Shown here piece after piece: positions 1 to 8,947 of a stretch of DNA of 64,000 bases. Origin of the DNA: Diaphorobacter sp. HDW4B (GTDB lineage Bacteria > Pseudomonadota > Gammaproteobacteria > Burkholderiales > Burkholderiaceae_C). The stretch lies in contig NZ_CP049905.1 in assembly GCF_011305535.1 (NCBI RefSeq), forward strand, positions 1,436,001 through 1,500,000, read 5' to 3'. How positions within the stretch are numbered: position 1 is the stretch's first letter; each line of letters begins with the position of its first letter. A model generated the notes under the pieces. The model saw nothing but the letters and a program-made list of their open reading frames with translations. It ran no database searches and was not told the DNA's origin. The position numbers and the translations under genes were made by a program.

Positions 1-354
1 CTCATGCGACACCAACGCGCAATACGTCACCGCAATCGACCAGCCACGCGGATCGCGCGCCAGCCCCGAGAACGTCGCCAATTGCTCCAGATATGGGCTG
101 GCGATGCCCACCTTCTCCTTGAGCACCCGCGCCGCGCTCTCCTGCGTGTCGGCATCCTCATCCGCATGCACAAACCCGCCGGGCAGCGCCCACGCTCCCG
201 CAAACGGCGCCTGCTCGCGCCTGAGCAGCAGTACCTGCAACGCGGACTCCTTCAAGCTCAGCAGCACCACGTCCACCGTGCAAACGATGGGCGTTGGCGT
301 TCTGTGCTCTTTCATGGCGGGATATTCTGTCAAACCAGTTTTCATCGAGTTCAT
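1..354 (-). CDS. nrtR: NrtR-like Nudix-domain transcriptional regulator of NAD metabolism (3' part off the window)
   Basis: Only the N-terminal 118 codons are present; the frame runs off the left edge. The visible part is a Nudix fold beginning MNSMKTGLTEYPAMKEH, with the core VDVVLLSLKESALQVLLLRR and a Nudix-box region GGFVHADED...RVLKEKVGI. The box is degenerate: the catalytic RExxEE core reads RVLKEK. That is typical of NrtR proteins, which bind ADP-ribose through a non-hydrolytic Nudix domain and bind DNA through a C-terminal winged helix (not visible here). It is divergent from the NAD salvage operon it would repress. Start is uncertain among in-frame ATGs at 354, 345 and 315. A catalytic Nudix hydrolase is the alternative. 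Confidence 0.7.
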   Translation of the reverse strand, partial: MNSMKTGLTEYPAMKEHRTPTPIVCTVDVVLLSLKESALQVLLLRREQAPFAGAWALPGGFVHADEDADTQESAARVLKEKVGIASPYLEQLATFSGLARDPRGWSIAVTYCALVSHE

Positions 355-455
355 TGCAATATAAAACAAACTCTAGCTGATCCATCGCCATGTGCCAAGC
401 TCATCATGCGAACCCCGAATCTTGTCGCTCGCATGCTTTCACAGGCCTTAACATT

Positions 456-489
456 GTTAGTTGCAAAATTGAATTAACAGGTTTAGACT
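456..489 (+). promoter_or_regulatory. Candidate promoter and NrtR operator upstream of the NAD salvage operon
   Basis: The 170-bp gap between the divergent regulator and the nicotinamidase gene is AT-rich. An imperfect dyad GTTAGTT-N9-AATTAAC (456-478, 6 of 7 arm positions match) overlaps a possible promoter, TTGCAA (461-466), 17-bp spacer, TAGACT (484-489). An operator overlapping a promoter next to a divergent regulator gene is the expected arrangement. I cannot match it to a known NrtR consensus from memory, so the assignment is inferred from position and symmetry only. Confidence 0.3.
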
Positions 490-524
490 GAACCCATCAA
501 GCAACCCTCTGGAGGTTTTCATCC

Positions 525-1391
525 ATGTCCGGCAACACCAGCAGCACGCAACTCCTCATCATCGATCCGCAGAACGACTTCTGCGATCTGCCCGACCACT
601 GGTGCCCCATGGATCCGCGCAGCGGAGCGCATGTGCTGCCCGCCCTGCCGGTCAAGGGCGCGCATGCCGACATGCAGCGCCTCGCGCAATTCATCCGCAA
701 GCATGAAGCGCAGATCGACCACATCACCGTCACGCTCGATTCGCACCAGCGCTACGACGTGGCGCACCCCAGCTTCTGGCGCAAGGGGGATGGCTCGGAT
801 GTGCAGCCCTTCACGCCGATTCTGGCCAGAGAAGTGCGCGCCGGAACTTACGCGCCACGCGACCCGCGCGCGCTCGAACGCGTGCTGCAGTACATGGACA
901 CGCTGGAATCCCAAGGCCGCTACGTACTGATGGTCTGGCCCGTGCACTGCGTGATCGGCAGTTGGGGCCATGGCGTGCACGCCGACGTGCATGCGGCCTG
1001 CGATGACTGGCAGGTCAAGCGCCGCACGGCCGTGCACAACGTCTTCAAGGGAATGAACCCATGGACCGAGCACTACAGCGCCATTCGCGCCGAAGTGCCC
1101 GATCAGGAAGACCCCGAAACCGACGTGAACGACCGCCTGCTGCGCGAACTGGTGAAGGCCGACCGGCTCATCATCGCCGGTGAAGCCAGCAGCCACTGCG
1201 TGCGCTCGACCGTGGAAGACATCGTGAACTATCTACCCAAGCTCTCGCCCGAATGGACACCCTCGCGCGTCGTGCTGCTGACCGACTGCACGAGCCCCGT
1301 GGGCGGCTTCGAGCAAGAGCAGGCGGCGTTTCTCGAAGCCATGCACACTCGGGGCGTGCAGTTGGCACAATCCTCCGATCTGGCCCTCTGA
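525..1391 (+). CDS. pncA: Nicotinamidase (isochorismatase-fold cysteine hydrolase)
   Basis: 288 aa. Deamidates nicotinamide to nicotinate, the entry step of NAD salvage, in the cytoplasm. The catalytic triad of the family is visible: Asp14 in DPQNDF, Lys175 in [13 protein letters not shown], and Cys225 in ASSHCV. Metal ligands fit Asp72, His74 and His81 in [14 protein letters not shown], and a WPVHC motif is present at 138-142. It is longer than the roughly 210-aa E. coli enzyme, with extra residues around 185-205 and in the C-terminal third. A GGAGG ribosome-binding site lies 9 bases before the ATG. It is first in the order pncA-pncB-nadE-nadM. Another amidase of the same fold is possible, but the neighbours make nicotinamide the likely substrate. 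Confidence 0.82.
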   Translation: MSGNTSSTQLLIIDPQNDFCDLPDHWCPMDPRSGAHVLPALPVKGAHADMQRLAQFIRKHEAQIDHITVTLDSHQRYDVAHPSFWRKGDGSDVQPFTPILAREVRAGTYAPRDPRALERVLQYMDTLESQGRYVLMVWPVHCVIGSWGHGVHADVHAACDDWQVKRRTAVHNVFKGMNPWTEHYSAIRAEVPDQEDPETDVNDRLLRELVKADRLIIAGEASSHCVRSTVEDIVNYLPKLSPEWTPSRVVLLTDCTSPVGGFEQEQAAFLEAMHTRGVQLAQSSDLAL

Positions 1392-1429
1392 ATTTTTCGT
1401 CGGCGTTCAAACAAGAATCGACACACACC

Positions 1430-2653
1430 ATGCGCATTCAAGACAAGCCCGTCATCACCAGTCTGCTGGACACCGACCTCTACAAATTCACCATGTGGCA
1501 GGCGCTGCTGCACCGGCATCCGCAGACACAGGTCGAATACCGCTTCGTGTGCCGCAACCGGCCCGAGTACCCGCTGACCGAGCTGCTCGATGAAGTGAAC
1601 GCCGAACTCGACGCGCTGTGCAGCCTGCGCTTTGCGAAAGACGAGCTCGAATACATCGGCTCGCTGCGTTTCATGCGCAGCGACTTCATCGACTTTCTGC
1701 GCATCTTCCAGTTCCAGCGCAACTTCATCCGCGCCTGGGCCGAAGGCGAAACGCTGAACATCGTCGCCACCGGCCCGCAGGTGCATGTGATGGCGTTCGA
1801 GATCTTCGTGCTCGCCATCGTCAACGAGCTGTATTTCCGCCGCGCCGATCAGGCCGCTGCCATCGCAGAAGGCCGCAAGCGACTGGCCGACAAGATCACG
1901 CATGTGCAGGCGCTCGCCAAAGAAGCCAAGCCGCTGCGCAACCCGTTCGAGCTGTTCGACTTCGGCGTGCGCCGCCGCTTCAGCGGTCCATGGCAACGCG
2001 AGGTCGTCACCGCGTTTGCCGAGCAGACATCGCAATGGTTCAAGGGCACAAGCAATGTGCTGCTGGCGCGCGATCTGAACCTCGTGCCCATCGGCACCAT
2101 GGCGCATGAATATCTGCAGACCTATCAGGCACTCGGCGTTCGGCTGCGCGACTTTCAAAAACAGGCGCTCGAAGACTGGGTGCAGGAGTATCGCGGCGAC
2201 CTCGGAATCGCGCTGACCGACACCGTCGGAATGGATGCGTTTCTCGCCGATTTCGACCTCTATTTCGCCAAGCTGTTCGACGGCCTGCGCCACGATTCCG
2301 GCGATCCATACGCCTGGGGCGAAAAGGCGCTCGCGCACTACAGAAAGCTGCGCATCGACGCGAACACCAAGCGCTTCGTGTTCTCCGATGGACTCAACGT
2401 GGACACGGCGCTCGCGCTCTATCACCACTTCGGCGATCACGTGCAACTGGGCTTCGGCATCGGCACGCAGCTCACCAACGACATGGGTCTCAAGCAGCTC
2501 AACATCGTCATGAAGATCGTGCACGCCAACGGCCAGCCGGTCGCCAAGCTCTCCGACAGCCCCGGCAAGACCATGTGCGACGACGAGACCTTTCTCGCCT
2601 ATCTGCGCCAGGTCTTCAACGTGCCCGATCCCGTCGCCACCACCAAGGAATAA
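1430..2653 (+). CDS. pncB: Nicotinate phosphoribosyltransferase
   Basis: 407 aa from the ATG at 1430 ([20 protein letters not shown]). It joins nicotinate to PRPP, giving nicotinate mononucleotide. Recognisable family segments are [11 protein letters not shown] near the N-terminus, [17 protein letters not shown], the HDSGDP loop and VFSDGLNVD. Length matches the roughly 400-aa proteobacterial type. The frame is open upstream into pncA, but the ATG 38 bases after the pncA stop gives the standard N-terminus. The product of the preceding nicotinamidase is its substrate, so the two genes form a consecutive pathway. Confidence 0.95.
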   Translation: MRIQDKPVITSLLDTDLYKFTMWQALLHRHPQTQVEYRFVCRNRPEYPLTELLDEVNAELDALCSLRFAKDELEYIGSLRFMRSDFIDFLRIFQFQRNFIRAWAEGETLNIVATGPQVHVMAFEIFVLAIVNELYFRRADQAAAIAEGRKRLADKITHVQALAKEAKPLRNPFELFDFGVRRRFSGPWQREVVTAFAEQTSQWFKGTSNVLLARDLNLVPIGTMAHEYLQTYQALGVRLRDFQKQALEDWVQEYRGDLGIALTDTVGMDAFLADFDLYFAKLFDGLRHDSGDPYAWGEKALAHYRKLRIDANTKRFVFSDGLNVDTALALYHHFGDHVQLGFGIGTQLTNDMGLKQLNIVMKIVHANGQPVAKLSDSPGKTMCDDETFLAYLRQVFNVPDPVATTKE

Positions 2654-2659
2654 GCAGCC

Positions 2660-4360
2660 ATGTTCCGCATCACGCTCGCGCAACTGAACTTCACCGTCGG
2701 CGACATCGAAGGCAATGTCGAACGCATGATCGCCGCAGCCCGCCAGGCCGCGCTCGACGACTCGGAGATGATCGTCTTCTCCGAGCTTGCCCTGTGCGCC
2801 TACTACCCCGGCGACATGCTGGACGACAAGCACTTTCTCGACCGCATCGAGGAAGGCATCGCCACGCTCAAGCGCGCATCGACCACGCTGCCCGATCTGC
2901 ACTGGGTGATCGGCACACCGACCCTGCGCAACGGCCCCGGCAAGCACCTGCACAACAGCCTGCTGGTGCTGCGCAACGGCACGGTTCGACTGAAGTACGA
3001 CAAGCAGCTTCTGCCCACCTACAACATCTTCGACGAACGCCGCCACTTCGAACCCGGCCCCGACGTAGCCAAGGTGCTGCGCATCGGCGAAACACAGGTC
3101 GGTTTCATGATCTGCGAAGACGGCTGGAACGACGACGGCGACGACTACAGCGCCAACCCCTTCATGCGCATGGCCGACGCCGCGCCCGAAGTGGTGGTGA
3201 GCATCAACGCCAGCCCCAGCAACGTGGGCAAGCGCGAGCAGCGCCACCAGGTGTTTGCCGACGCGGCCAAGCGCCACGACCTCACGATTCTGTACGTCAA
3301 CCAGATCGGCGGACACGACCAGATCGTCTACGATGGTGCGTCCTTCGCGGTCGAACCGGAACGCGGCGTGGTGTTCGAAGCCAGCCGCTTTGTCGAAGAC
3401 GTTCGCACGCTGCAACTGAGCAATGGCCGCTTCAACCTGCCGGGCGGCGAGCCGCTCTCCTCGGTGCCCAAGGAAGGCCTGCCGACGATGAGCTTCTATC
3501 GCGAACAGATCGTGCTCGGCCTGCGCGACTACGCACGACGCTGCGGTTTCACCAAGGTCGTCGTCGGCAGCTCCGGCGGCATCGACAGTGCGCTCACGTT
3601 GGCACTCGCCACCGAAGCGCTGGGCGCGGACAACGTGGTCGCCGTCACCATGCCATCGCACTTCTCCAGCAGCGGCTCGGTGAGCGACTCCAAGGCGCTG
3701 TGCGACAACCTCGGCATCCAGTTGTTCACGCATCCGATTGCCGAACTCGTGCACCAATATGCCCAGCAGTTTCTCGGCGCGTTCTCGCAACCGCTGATCG
3801 GTCTGCCGCTCGAGAATCTGCAGGCCCGCATACGCGGCACCATCCTGATGGAGTACTCGAACGCCTTCGGCCATCTGCTGCTCACCACGGGCAACAAGTC
3901 GGAGATTTCGGTGGGCTACTGCACGCTCTACGGCGACACCAACGGCGGCCTCGGGCTGATCGGTGATCTGTACAAAACCGAGGTGTTCGCGCTCTCGCAG
4001 CACATCAACGAACACGCAGGCCGCGAGTTGATTCCGCAAGCCATCATCAGCAAGGAACCGTCCGCCGAACTCGCTCCCGGCCAGCGCGATGCCGACAGCC
4101 TGCCGCCCTATCCGGTGCTCGACGAAATACTCAAACTGCTGATCGAGGGCGACGGCCTTTCCACTGGCGAATACGAACAGGCACGGCAGTTCATGCAGCG
4201 CCTGCGCGCCAGCAAGAAGGGCCGCGACCTGATCCAGCGCGTGCGCATGATGGTCGCGCGCAGCGAATACAAGCGCCGCCAGGCCCCGCCCATCATCCGC
4301 GTGCGCGCCAAGGCGTTCGGCTCCGGCCGGCAGATGCCGATTGCCGCGCGCTACATTTGA
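2660..4360 (+). CDS. nadE: Glutamine-dependent NAD+ synthetase
   Basis: 566 aa, starting six bases after the pncB stop. It converts nicotinate adenine dinucleotide to NAD+ using ATP and ammonia released from glutamine. The N-terminal half is a nitrilase-type glutaminase domain with the triad Glu42 (FSELAL), Lys115 (YDKQLLPTYN) and Cys152 (MICEDGW). The C-terminal half is the ATP-pyrophosphatase synthetase domain with the P-loop SSGGIDSALT near residue 300 and TTGNKSE downstream. Both domains look complete, and the length matches two-domain glutamine-dependent enzymes. Confidence 0.96.
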   Translation: MFRITLAQLNFTVGDIEGNVERMIAAARQAALDDSEMIVFSELALCAYYPGDMLDDKHFLDRIEEGIATLKRASTTLPDLHWVIGTPTLRNGPGKHLHNSLLVLRNGTVRLKYDKQLLPTYNIFDERRHFEPGPDVAKVLRIGETQVGFMICEDGWNDDGDDYSANPFMRMADAAPEVVVSINASPSNVGKREQRHQVFADAAKRHDLTILYVNQIGGHDQIVYDGASFAVEPERGVVFEASRFVEDVRTLQLSNGRFNLPGGEPLSSVPKEGLPTMSFYREQIVLGLRDYARRCGFTKVVVGSSGGIDSALTLALATEALGADNVVAVTMPSHFSSSGSVSDSKALCDNLGIQLFTHPIAELVHQYAQQFLGAFSQPLIGLPLENLQARIRGTILMEYSNAFGHLLLTTGNKSEISVGYCTLYGDTNGGLGLIGDLYKTEVFALSQHINEHAGRELIPQAIISKEPSAELAPGQRDADSLPPYPVLDEILKLLIEGDGLSTGEYEQARQFMQRLRASKKGRDLIQRVRMMVARSEYKRRQAPPIIRVRAKAFGSGRQMPIAARYI

Positions 4361-4404
4361 GCGTTCCGCCCCCGATCGCCCGCACCACCGCATCCACAAG
4401 TTTC

Positions 4405-5445
4405 ATGTACGACACCGCCATCCTCATCGGCCGCTTCGAGCCGGTCCACACCGGTCACTTGGCCCTGCTCAACCGCGCGCTCGAAGAGGCCGGCAAAGTC
4501 ATCATCATCGTCGGCTCAGCCTTTCAGGCGCGCTCGCCCAAGAACCCGTTCACCTGGAAAGAGCGCGCCGACATGCTGCTCGGCAGCTTGAACGATGCGG
4601 ACCGCGCGCGCGTCGACGTCGTGCCCGTGCGCGACTACTACGACGAAGCCCGCTGGGTGCGCGCCGTGCAGCAAGCCGTGTCCGCGCGCACACAGCCCGG
4701 CTCGCGCATCGGCCTCGTCGGTCACTTCAAGGACGCCAGCAGCAGCTACTTGAGCGCCTTCCCCGACTGGGAACTCATCCCGCTTGCGCGCCAAGGCGAA
4801 ATCGACGCCACGATGATCCGCAACGCCTACTTTGGCGCCACGGCAAAGACGATTCCGATTGCGCTCTCGCCCTTTCACGACGTGCTGCCCAAATCCACGC
4901 GCACGCTGCTCGAACAATTCGCCACCCAACCCGAATTCGCCGAGTTGCAGAACGAGTGGCGCATGCTGCGCGGCTACCGCGAGGCTTGGGCCAGCGCGCC
5001 GTATCCGCCCGTCTTCGTCACCGTCGACACCGTGCTGCGCTGCCAAAACCAGATCCTGCTGATCCGCCGCGCCCACGCACCGGGCCGAGGCCTGCTCGCC
5101 CTGCCCGGCGGCTTCATCGAGCCACGCGAAAGCATCTGGCAATCCTGCCTGCGCGAGCTGGTGGAAGAAACCCATTGCGACGTGACGCCCGAGCGCCTCA
5201 AGCAAACCCTGCAATCCGTCCACGTCTTCGACCACCCCGACCGCAGCCAACGCGGCCGCACCATCACGCACGCGCACTACTTCGATCTGGGTGAGTCACC
5301 GTTGCCGAATGTGCGGGCCGATGATGATGCGGCGCAGGTGCTCTGGCTGCCGATCGATCAGATCGCGGGCCACGAAGAGTCCCTGTTTGAAGATCACTTT
5401 CAGATACTCAATCACTTTCTGAAAGACCAAATCAAGGTCGGATAA
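4405..5445 (+). CDS. nadM: Bifunctional nicotinamide-nucleotide adenylyltransferase / Nudix hydrolase
   Basis: 346 aa. The N-terminal nucleotidyltransferase domain begins MYDTAILIGRFEPVHTGH, with the nucleotide-binding HTGH, and a PKSTRTL segment near residue 178. The C-terminal domain carries a Nudix box, GGFIEPRESIWQSCLREL followed by VEETHC, with an intact RELVEE core; the usual Gly near its end is His. Such fusions adenylylate NMN and hydrolyse ADP-ribose-type compounds. The first domain would complete an NMN route to NAD. An in-frame TTG at 4357 overlapping the nadE stop is a possible earlier start, but the ATG at 4405 gives the conserved N-terminus. Confidence 0.92.
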   Translation: MYDTAILIGRFEPVHTGHLALLNRALEEAGKVIIIVGSAFQARSPKNPFTWKERADMLLGSLNDADRARVDVVPVRDYYDEARWVRAVQQAVSARTQPGSRIGLVGHFKDASSSYLSAFPDWELIPLARQGEIDATMIRNAYFGATAKTIPIALSPFHDVLPKSTRTLLEQFATQPEFAELQNEWRMLRGYREAWASAPYPPVFVTVDTVLRCQNQILLIRRAHAPGRGLLALPGGFIEPRESIWQSCLRELVEETHCDVTPERLKQTLQSVHVFDHPDRSQRGRTITHAHYFDLGESPLPNVRADDDAAQVLWLPIDQIAGHEESLFEDHFQILNHFLKDQIKVG

Positions 5446-5506
5446 CAACGCTTCGCCGCTATGATGGCCGGTCAATTTGGCTGACTGCCATCAAAAAAAA
5501 GCGGCG

Positions 5507-6811
5507 ATGAAGTTCTTCTTTTCACGTTCGGTATGGATCAGGGCTCTATGGATTGCCCTGAGCTTTACCGTCTGTGCGATCAGCGTGCGGGTTTTCTGGG
5601 GATATCCGCGCTGCCAGAACGATGAGCTGAACTGGGTGGGAATCGCCCGCAACATCGATGCCGGTCAGGACTGGCCCGTCTCAGGCCCGAGTTTCATGTT
5701 CGTGCTGCGCGGCCTGAAAGCCCTGACCGAGATGCACTACGTGCATCTGATTTCCGGGCTGGGAGTGTTCAGTGTCTTTGTAGGCACGTTGCTGATCATT
5801 CTTGGGTATTCGCGCCTTCGCATCACCCGCCCCGGCATCACGCTTGCCGCACTTGCACTGTCCAGCTATTTCTGGGTGCCTTTGCTCGAAGCCAGACCGC
5901 AGCAATGGGGGCAGATTCTGGTTTTCATCGGTGCGATTTCCGCCTGGCTGTGGCTGCATCGCAAAGGCGGCTGGCTGTTTTTCCCGGTGCTGGCGCTGAT
6001 TTCCATATCGCACATACTCAGTCACGCAATCTTGGTCTTTGTATGCACCGCACTGGCATTGGCCGATTACTTCGAGAATCGGCCGATGACCAAGCGCCAC
6101 GCCATCCTCATCGCCTGCAACATGCTGAGTCTTGTGGTGTATCTGCTGCCCAATGGCCCCTATCAGACCATGCTGCAAGACATCGAGCAGACCCATCTTC
6201 GCCGCCTGCTGGGCGCAGCCCCATATCTCGGCGCTGCTGCATTGGTCTCGATACTCGCCATCATGATCCTCAAGCCTCGTTTGCACTGGCGCGCACATTG
6301 GTCGCGGAAAACGATGGAGTACGCGCTGACTCACCAAAGCATCATCTGCGCGGGACTGCTCCTCGTTTTCTTCATTGCCATGTCCGTTCAGGCGTCCGTC
6401 TTGCCTGCAGCATCCTGGCTTCCTTATGGCGGGTCGATCTGGACCTTCTTCATTTTTCAAACCGGCAATCTGGTTTTTGCATCGTTGTTCGTATGGGGAC
6501 TGTTCAGTTTTTTCAGGGCCATCGTGACACAGGAAGTTGAAACATCCCCAGCGCGCATGATCACCTGGTCGCTTCTTGCATTCGGCTTGCTCGGACTGAT
6601 CACGCTGATCGCTTCGTTCTGGATGCGCGATACCAACTGGCTGCTTCGGCTGATCAACTACGCCATCCTGTTTGCGGCGCCCATCGCAACGATGGGACTG
6701 GCCAACATCAACCTCTTGAAAAGAACTCCGTGGCTCTACGCGCTGCTCGTGCCGCTGTTTGTTGTAAGCATCTGTCAGGCAGTGCGCCCCGACGGATACC
6801 TTGGTTGCTGA
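5507..6811 (+). CDS. Polytopic inner-membrane protein, GT-C glycosyltransferase-like
   Basis: 434 aa from the ATG at 5507. About ten hydrophobic segments are visible. The first transmembrane helix (WIALSFTVCAISVRVFW) is followed by a loop CQNDELNWVGIARNID, whose paired acidic residues and spacing resemble the catalytic first loop of GT-C lipid-sugar-dependent glycosyltransferases. I do not recognise a specific family. It stands 61 bases after nadM but is more likely the first gene of the glycan region, since the next two plus-strand genes are glycan-related. An in-frame TTG at 5477 is a weaker start. The function is inferred from topology and context only. Confidence 0.55.
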   Translation: MKFFFSRSVWIRALWIALSFTVCAISVRVFWGYPRCQNDELNWVGIARNIDAGQDWPVSGPSFMFVLRGLKALTEMHYVHLISGLGVFSVFVGTLLIILGYSRLRITRPGITLAALALSSYFWVPLLEARPQQWGQILVFIGAISAWLWLHRKGGWLFFPVLALISISHILSHAILVFVCTALALADYFENRPMTKRHAILIACNMLSLVVYLLPNGPYQTMLQDIEQTHLRRLLGAAPYLGAAALVSILAIMILKPRLHWRAHWSRKTMEYALTHQSIICAGLLLVFFIAMSVQASVLPAASWLPYGGSIWTFFIFQTGNLVFASLFVWGLFSFFRAIVTQEVETSPARMITWSLLAFGLLGLITLIASFWMRDTNWLLRLINYAILFAAPIATMGLANINLLKRTPWLYALLVPLFVVSICQAVRPDGYLGC

Positions 6812-6927
6812 ATCGCATCACTCCGGGATTGTCTTCAAAACACATCCGGATACCAGCCTGCGATTTGCTTCCTGTGGTTTGATAGACTCGGCGGTTGCCG
6901 CAGACCAGCCCATCACTTCAACTCCCA

Positions 6928-8937
6928 ATGGCAAAAATCTCCAAGACTTCCGTCATTTTTGCGATCCTGTTGATCGCTGCCATTCTGTGCGTCTACATTC
7001 CAGGCCTGAACAACCAGCTCATCTTTGATGATCTGCGTCTGGCCGAAGGCGATTTCTTTGGTGCCTACGGAAATCTTCTGCAATTCAAGCAACGCATGCT
7101 GTCCTACGGCAGCTTTGTCTGGATTCAGAACCTGTTCGGTGAAGGCTGGTGGAAACAGCACCTGTTCAACATCCTGCTGCACGTGCTGACCGTCGGCGCG
7201 CTCTACGCGCTGTTCAAGTCACTGCTGGAGCGCACCCAATTCCCGCACGATATCGAACAGGAGGAGCATTTCCAGGCGTCGCGCATGGCTGCCCTGCGCG
7301 TGGGCCTGATCGTCTTCGCACTCAACCCTGTAGCCGTTTACGTGGTGGGTTATCTGATCCAACGCTCCATCCTCATGGCGACACTGTTTGCCGTGCTGGC
7401 CTGCTTTGCCTATGTTCGCGGTCTGTCCAATGGCGGTATCGGCTGGTACGTTGCTGCCGTCGTCTGCTACGTTGCTGCCGCACTCTCCAAAGAGCAATCG
7501 GCGCTGACTGTGGCGATGGCTGTGCCTCTGTACATCTACGTGCGTCGTCCATCCTGGAAGAAAATTCTCATGGTCTCCGGCGCGACTGCTGTCGTTCTGG
7601 TGCTCGCTGTGGGCGCCGTGCTCAGCATCTACGGTTCCTTGATCGGCGCGCTGATCGACAACCAATCGGTTGCCTACGTCAAGCAACTCGAGGCCATCAG
7701 CCCCGGCATCACCAGCAAGGTCTACGGGCTGAGCATCCTGAACCAAGCTGCCCTGTTCTTCGTCTACGGCTTTCTCTGGGTGGTTCCATATGTTGGTGGG
7801 ATGTCCATCGACATACGCCCCGCTTTCCCTGTGTCCTACGGTTCCGCGCTGCATCTGATCGGTGCGATTGCGTTCGTGGCATTGCTCGCGGCATCCATTT
7901 GGGCCGTGTTGCGCAAGGATGGCGTGCTGCGCTTTGCTGCACTGTGCCTGCTGTTCCCCATGCTGTGGTTCTTCACCGAATTCGCGGTGGTCTGGGTGCA
8001 GGATCCACTGGTGCTCTATCGCAGTTATCTCTGGGCCGTCGGTATCCCCGGCCTGGTCGCCATCGTGCTGACCGGCTTCAAGCCACGTACCATCTATATC
8101 GTCGGAGTGTTTCTGACCCTGTTGTTCGGCGGCCTCGCCATGGAGCGCGTCATGTCGATGCGCGACGCTGAAACGGTCTGGGAAGACGCCGCCAGCAAAG
8201 TCGATCTGAAGGCTCCCGCCAATGCAGTGGGCCGTTATCGTCCGTACCTGAACCTCGGCACCGAGCGCATGGAGCGCGGCCGCTACGCACAGGCCGAGCG
8301 CGACTTCATGACCGCCGATGCCCTCAACGATCTGAACGGCAACGCCCGCTTCAGCATCGGCGTCTCGCAACTGCAGCAAAAGAAATACCCCGACGCGATC
8401 CGCTCGTTCAAGGCAGCTGAAGAAAAGGGATACAGCGGTCAGACGCTCTGGTACCAACGCGCCGAAGCCTATGCAGCACTTGGTCATCCCAAAGAGTCCT
8501 TCGATGCATTCAGCACCGCTCTGCAAGCGGGCGGCCCAGATGTCAACGACAGCACAGGTGCTACGCAACTGACCGAACAGACACATCTGCGCCGCGCGGA
8601 AATGGGCATGACGATCCAGAAGTACGACGAAGCCGTGAAGGACTACGAAACCGTGCTCAAGTCCTCGCCGAACAACTCGCGCGCAGCCGTTGGTCTCGCC
8701 ATGGCCCTTACCGGCAAGGGCGAGTCCGCCAAGGCCAAGGAGCAGATGGATGCCCTCATCGCCAAAACTCCAAGCGGACCAGCGTTTTACGCACGTGCCA
8801 TGGCGCAATATGGTTTGAAGAACATTGCGGAAGCGCTCAAGGACCTGGATCAGGCCACGCAGGCCGACCCAGCCAACGCACAACGCTACGCCATGGCCAA
8901 GGCGCAGATCAGTGGCGCATCCGCGCCCAAGCAGTGA
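6928..8937 (+). CDS. Membrane protein with GT-C-like N-terminal half and C-terminal TPR repeats
   Basis: 669 aa from the ATG at 6928. Residues to about 420 are polytopic. The first loop is YIPGLNNQLIFDDLRLAEGD, whose acidic pair sits where GT-C transferases carry their catalytic Asp/Glu. Later segments include WWKQHLFNILLHVLTVGALY and an ALSKEQSALT turn. After the last helix the protein becomes soluble with several TPR-like units from about 440 (RPYLNLGTERMERGRYAQAE, YPDAIRSFKAAEEKGYSG, KYDEAVKDYETVLKSSPNNS, NIAEALKDLDQATQADPANA). This organisation resembles TMTC/PMT-type O-glycosyltransferases fused to TPRs. The substrate is unknown; glycosylation of a surface protein or polysaccharide is plausible. 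Confidence 0.6.
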   Translation: MAKISKTSVIFAILLIAAILCVYIPGLNNQLIFDDLRLAEGDFFGAYGNLLQFKQRMLSYGSFVWIQNLFGEGWWKQHLFNILLHVLTVGALYALFKSLLERTQFPHDIEQEEHFQASRMAALRVGLIVFALNPVAVYVVGYLIQRSILMATLFAVLACFAYVRGLSNGGIGWYVAAVVCYVAAALSKEQSALTVAMAVPLYIYVRRPSWKKILMVSGATAVVLVLAVGAVLSIYGSLIGALIDNQSVAYVKQLEAISPGITSKVYGLSILNQAALFFVYGFLWVVPYVGGMSIDIRPAFPVSYGSALHLIGAIAFVALLAASIWAVLRKDGVLRFAALCLLFPMLWFFTEFAVVWVQDPLVLYRSYLWAVGIPGLVAIVLTGFKPRTIYIVGVFLTLLFGGLAMERVMSMRDAETVWEDAASKVDLKAPANAVGRYRPYLNLGTERMERGRYAQAERDFMTADALNDLNGNARFSIGVSQLQQKKYPDAIRSFKAAEEKGYSGQTLWYQRAEAYAALGHPKESFDAFSTALQAGGPDVNDSTGATQLTEQTHLRRAEMGMTIQKYDEAVKDYETVLKSSPNNSRAAVGLAMALTGKGESAKAKEQMDALIAKTPSGPAFYARAMAQYGLKNIAEALKDLDQATQADPANAQRYAMAKAQISGASAPKQ

Positions 8938-8947
8938 CCCTAGCGAC

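Noticed and set aside
1229..4399. A long minus-strand open frame (over 1000 codons) through pncB and nadE
   Set aside because: It is antisense to two clearly recognised enzymes; its product is His/Ala/Val-rich without domain signatures, as expected from the complementary strand of GC-rich genes.
4357..4404. TTG start for nadM overlapping the nadE stop
   Set aside because: The residues before the ATG at 4405 (SVPPPIARTTASTSF) do not belong to the conserved NadM N-terminus.
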